Shown here: in pieces, positions 58,286 through 60,624 of the stretch
Layout of the letters: every line of letters starts with the position of its first letter
Position numbering within the stretch: the stretch's first letter is position 1
NCBI GenBank assembly: GCA_049973945.1
Contig: JBMFJH010000008.1
Span: forward strand, 1 to 60,624
DNA: 60,624 nt
Direction: 5' to 3'
Origin: Acd1 sp049973945
Lineage (GTDB): Archaea > Thermoproteota > Thermoprotei_A > Sulfolobales > Sulfolobaceae
Notes under the pieces: model-generated
Told to the model about the DNA's origin: nothing
The model's database searches: none
Seen by the model: only the letters and a program-made list of their open reading frames with translations
Program-made: the position numbers and the translations under genes

Positions 58286-60178
58286 TCACCCTTGTACCTT
58301 GTTGAGCTCCTCGTTAATAATCTCAGCGACTTTCTTACCCTCCGCTCTGCCTCTGACCTTGCCCATCACTTTGCCCATCACTGCGTTAAACGCCTTCTTT
58401 TTGTCCGCCTTGGCCTGCTCGCCCAGCTCCTCTATAACGGACTTCACTATCTGCCTCAGCTCGTCGTCAGTTATTGTACTAAAGCTCTTCAGGACCTCGG
58501 TTAGGGGCTTATTGGTAGTCGTATACTGAAGGATAACGTCCTGTACGGCGTCCTTCAGTATCTTCCCTTCGGACACGCTCCGGATGATTTCCTCTATGTC
58601 GGCGTCGCTGAGCTTCTCAACGTTGCCACCTTTGGACTTGGCGTACTTCACGTAGTTCTCGAACACGTTCGCTATTAACGAGGGCGGCACGTTTGGATAT
58701 TTAGTTACTAAACTCTCGAAGAAGTCGAACTTGGGGTTCCTCAACATCGCCTTAGCCAGCTCGTCGCTGAGCCCCCAAGAGAGGTACTTCTTGAGCTTCT
58801 GCTCCGGTGACTCAGGCACGAGCTTTTTGGCCTCCTCTAACACCCTCTCGGTTATTCTGAACGGCGGTATGTCGGTCTCCGGGTACATCCTGGCTGCTCC
58901 AGGCCTCGGCCTCATATACCTAGTAGTGCCGTCCTCCAAGGCCGCCCTGGTCTCCTTCGGCACCCCTTGAAACGCCTGAACGACTCTCTCGAGTATCACG
59001 TCTAAGGCCTTCCTAGCCTTGTCCTCCGGGCCGACCACTAGAACGAAGGCGTCGTTCGACCCTACGCCGAGGACTTTCTTGACGTTCTCGACCTCCTCCG
59101 CGGTTATTCCGTAGTTCGGCAACTCGTCCGAGTGGAAGAGCCCTCCCAGGCCGGCGTGAACCTTAACGTAATCAGAGACCTCAGTTCCGAACCTCCTCTT
59201 CGTCATGACCTCCCAGCCGAAGATCCCCCTGAAGCCGACTACCTTCGCGCCGAGTACCTTACCGCCCTTCTCCAGCTCCTTCCGTATCAGCTTGCTTCCA
59301 GTAGCTTTGAACACCTCCGTTAAGTCGGTAGCTTTGAACCCCTCTTTTACTATCTCAGGCGTGAGCCCCCGCCTCTTCGGCTCGTCCCTTATCCTGAGAA
59401 GCTCGTACTGCCTCCTGGCCTCTTCCGCCACAATTTTGGGTATGAGCTCCAGCTCCTGGACGCCCTTAATCTCGGTCTTCTCCCCTCCTGCAATGGACAC
59501 GTTCAGGTCTTGCCTTATGGTGCCTAAGCCCCTCTTGACCTTCCCGGTCATCCTCAGGATTTGCCCTATTGTCTGAGCCACCCTCATCGCCTGCTCTGGG
59601 CTGTGAATGTCTGGGGCGGTCGAGATCTCTATTAGCGGGACGCCCAACCTGTCGAGGTTGAAAACCGTCTCGTTGTCCCTGTCCTCGACTTTCCTCGCAG
59701 CGTCCTCCTCGACAGTTATCGTTTCCAGCCTCACAGTCCCGTCCTTGTCCTCGACTTGTCCTCCCATGGCTATGATCGCCGTCCTCTGGAAACCGGAAGT
59801 ATTGGAGCCGTCTATGACGATCTTCCTCATCACGTAGACTTCGTCCACGGGCTTCGCGCCGACTGCCAAGGCAAAAGCCAGGGCCAGCTTAACGGCATCT
59901 TCGTTTATCGGGTGGGGCGGCTCTTCGTCTGTCTCGACCATACAGTAGTTGTTGGGCAAAAGATAGACGTACCTCTTACCCTTCCTCCACTCCGTCAACG
60001 CGGCTATATCGACTTCGCCCGTTTCGCTCAGGGACGGCCTTAAGTACCTCCTTATCTCTCCGTGAACCTTCTCTTCGCTTTCGGTGGGGCAGGCGCAGAA
60101 CAGCTTAGTCCTGGTGTCGATCTGCTGGTGGATCTCCAGTCCGACCCTCAGGCCTAAGCTCTTGTAGTCAAGTTCCAT
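58286..60178 (-). CDS. gatE: Glutamyl-tRNA(Gln) amidotransferase subunit E
   Basis: With GatD it converts Glu-tRNA(Gln) to Gln-tRNA(Gln), the archaeal route to glutaminyl-tRNA. The 630-residue subunit has the GatB/E core start LGLRVGLEIHQQIDTRTKLF, CACPTESEEK, NNYCMVETDEEPPHP, SNTSGFQRTAIIAMGGQVED, RLGVPLIEISTAPDI, and the YPETDIPPFRI segment; the AspRS-like insertion and the C-terminal YqeY-like tail (KKKAFNAVMGKVMGKVRGRA) are present. Its ATG lies inside the gatD end (11-base overlap). Confidence 0.95.
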   Translation of the reverse strand: MELDYKSLGLRVGLEIHQQIDTRTKLFCACPTESEEKVHGEIRRYLRPSLSETGEVDIAALTEWRKGKRYVYLLPNNYCMVETDEEPPHPINEDAVKLALAFALAVGAKPVDEVYVMRKIVIDGSNTSGFQRTAIIAMGGQVEDKDGTVRLETITVEEDAARKVEDRDNETVFNLDRLGVPLIEISTAPDIHSPEQAMRVAQTIGQILRMTGKVKRGLGTIRQDLNVSIAGGEKTEIKGVQELELIPKIVAEEARRQYELLRIRDEPKRRGLTPEIVKEGFKATDLTEVFKATGSKLIRKELEKGGKVLGAKVVGFRGIFGWEVMTKRRFGTEVSDYVKVHAGLGGLFHSDELPNYGITAEEVENVKKVLGVGSNDAFVLVVGPEDKARKALDVILERVVQAFQGVPKETRAALEDGTTRYMRPRPGAARMYPETDIPPFRITERVLEEAKKLVPESPEQKLKKYLSWGLSDELAKAMLRNPKFDFFESLVTKYPNVPPSLIANVFENYVKYAKSKGGNVEKLSDADIEEIIRSVSEGKILKDAVQDVILQYTTTNKPLTEVLKSFSTITDDELRQIVKSVIEELGEQAKADKKKAFNAVMGKVMGKVRGRAEGKKVAEIINEELNKVQG

Positions 60179-60624
60179 GGTGCCACCTCGGGTAGAACTC
60201 CTCCGAATGCCTGGGGTTTATCTCGCCCGCCACGTTAGCTAACATGAACTCCTTCAACTCGTTCAAGTCCTTATAGTGGGCCAACCCCCACATGAGCTTT
60301 ACTAACGCTACTTCGGGGAGCATGTCCTCAAGCGGAACCACGCCGGACTTCTGGAGCAGCCTGCCCGTAGTGTAGACGTTCATGTTCACCCTGCCGAAAA
60401 GGCACTGTGACGTCATCCCTACGAACACGCCCTTCTCGGTAGCGTACTTGAAGGCTTCAGCTAAATCCGTGGACGTATGGCCTAGGCCTGTACCCTCCAC
60501 TATTATACCCTTATACCCCCTGTCGACCAACCAGTAGACTACATCGGGCGACATGCCAGGGTAGAACTTCAGTAGGAAAGCTCTCGTGTCGAACTTCGCG
60601 TCCATTTTGAGTCCTCCCCTCGGC
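60168..60624 (-). CDS. gatD: Glutamyl-tRNA(Gln) amidotransferase subunit D (partial, N-terminus beyond right edge)
   Basis: Asparaginase-like subunit that hydrolyses glutamine to supply ammonia to GatE. About the last 151 residues are here; the frame is open to the window edge, so the ATG at 60605 is internal. Visible: FYPGMSPDVVYWLVDRGYKG, IIVEGTGLGHTSTDLAEAF, and VGMTSQCLFGRVNMNVYTTG, followed by LPEVALVKLMWGLAHYKDLN and ending in EINPRHSEEFYPRWHHGT. These are the C-terminal asparaginase-domain segments of GatD. The gene overlaps gatE by 11 bases. Confidence 0.93.
   Translation of the reverse strand, partial: PRGGLKMDAKFDTRAFLLKFYPGMSPDVVYWLVDRGYKGIIVEGTGLGHTSTDLAEAFKYATEKGVFVGMTSQCLFGRVNMNVYTTGRLLQKSGVVPLEDMLPEVALVKLMWGLAHYKDLNELKEFMLANVAGEINPRHSEEFYPRWHHGT

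Noticed and set aside
1..60624. CRISPR arrays, insertion sequences and rRNA genes
   Set aside because: Looked for regular repeat-spacer patterns, transposase motifs and rRNA signatures by eye; none seen.

Overview
The window reads as chromosomal DNA of a thermoacidophilic crenarchaeon, most likely a member of the Sulfolobales. Reasons: a complete Cdv/ESCRT-III division locus (cdvA-cdvB-cdvC) plus a distant CdvB paralogue; a WhiP-type winged-helix replication initiator; a trp operon in the order trpB-A-D-F-E-G-C followed by an aspartate-type aminotransferase, the arrangement I remember from Sulfolobus; a thermosome; a class II ribonucleotide reductase; archaeal GatD/GatE; and an SSV-type integrase stump at a tRNA gene. 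Base composition is roughly balanced. Genes are packed with frequent 4-base overlaps, GTG and TTG starts are common, and many first genes have a TATA box 25-30 bases before the start codon, as expected for leaderless transcripts.

Layout. 1-5663 (minus): glycine cleavage gcvT-gcvH, a PAC2-family protein, Hsp20, an AbrB/PhoU-like protein, sufC and sufB (cut by the left edge). 5693-8523 (plus): gcvPA-gcvPB, divergent from gcvT. 8529-9583 (minus): signal peptidase, a zinc-ribbon protein and a membrane protein. 9623-14026: enolase, a candidate C/D box sRNA, then cdvA, cdvB and cdvC. 14048-19832 (minus): topoisomerase III, rpo6, a class-V aminotransferase with serA, an Ogg-type glycosylase and a lysine-tailed unknown. 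19940-22069: small unknowns and a geranylgeranyl-reductase-family flavoprotein. 22115-24577: valS. 24566-32380 (minus): the trp operon and acylphosphatase. 32444-36903: inositol-phosphate synthase, a small tandem zinc protein, PEP synthase and the CdvB paralogue. 37063-42832 (plus): threonine/aspartate-family genes (thrC-ask-asd) continuing into a PHP phosphoesterase and the repair protein NreA. 42793-46291: argF, a DUF4443-like protein, an NAD-kinase-like protein and whiP. 46292-46562: an AT-rich gap that is a candidate WhiP-dependent replication origin. 46563-51817: unknowns, a TtuA/NcsA-like protein without its PP-loop, the thermosome, and small unknowns. 51874-54127: argS, tRNA-Arg(GCG) and the integrase stump. 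54308-60624: class II RNR, a regulator, an unknown protein, gatE and gatD (cut by the right edge).

Most of the content is housekeeping: one-carbon metabolism and Fe-S assembly, glycolysis/gluconeogenesis (enolase, PEP synthase), division, transcription and topology, Trp/Ser/Thr/Arg biosynthesis, and tRNA charging (ValRS, ArgRS, GatDE). The more unusual content is small: one strong and three weaker C/D box guide RNA candidates overlapping or abutting genes, a virus-integration scar at tRNA-Arg, a candidate origin beside whiP, a trpG with no ATG, GTG or TTG start that keeps its conserved N-terminus, dyad repeats at the cdvA start, and a PP-loop-less relative of tRNA thiolation enzymes. I saw no CRISPR array, transposase or rRNA gene. 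All identifications rest on reading translated sequence and remembered family motifs; no search was run.
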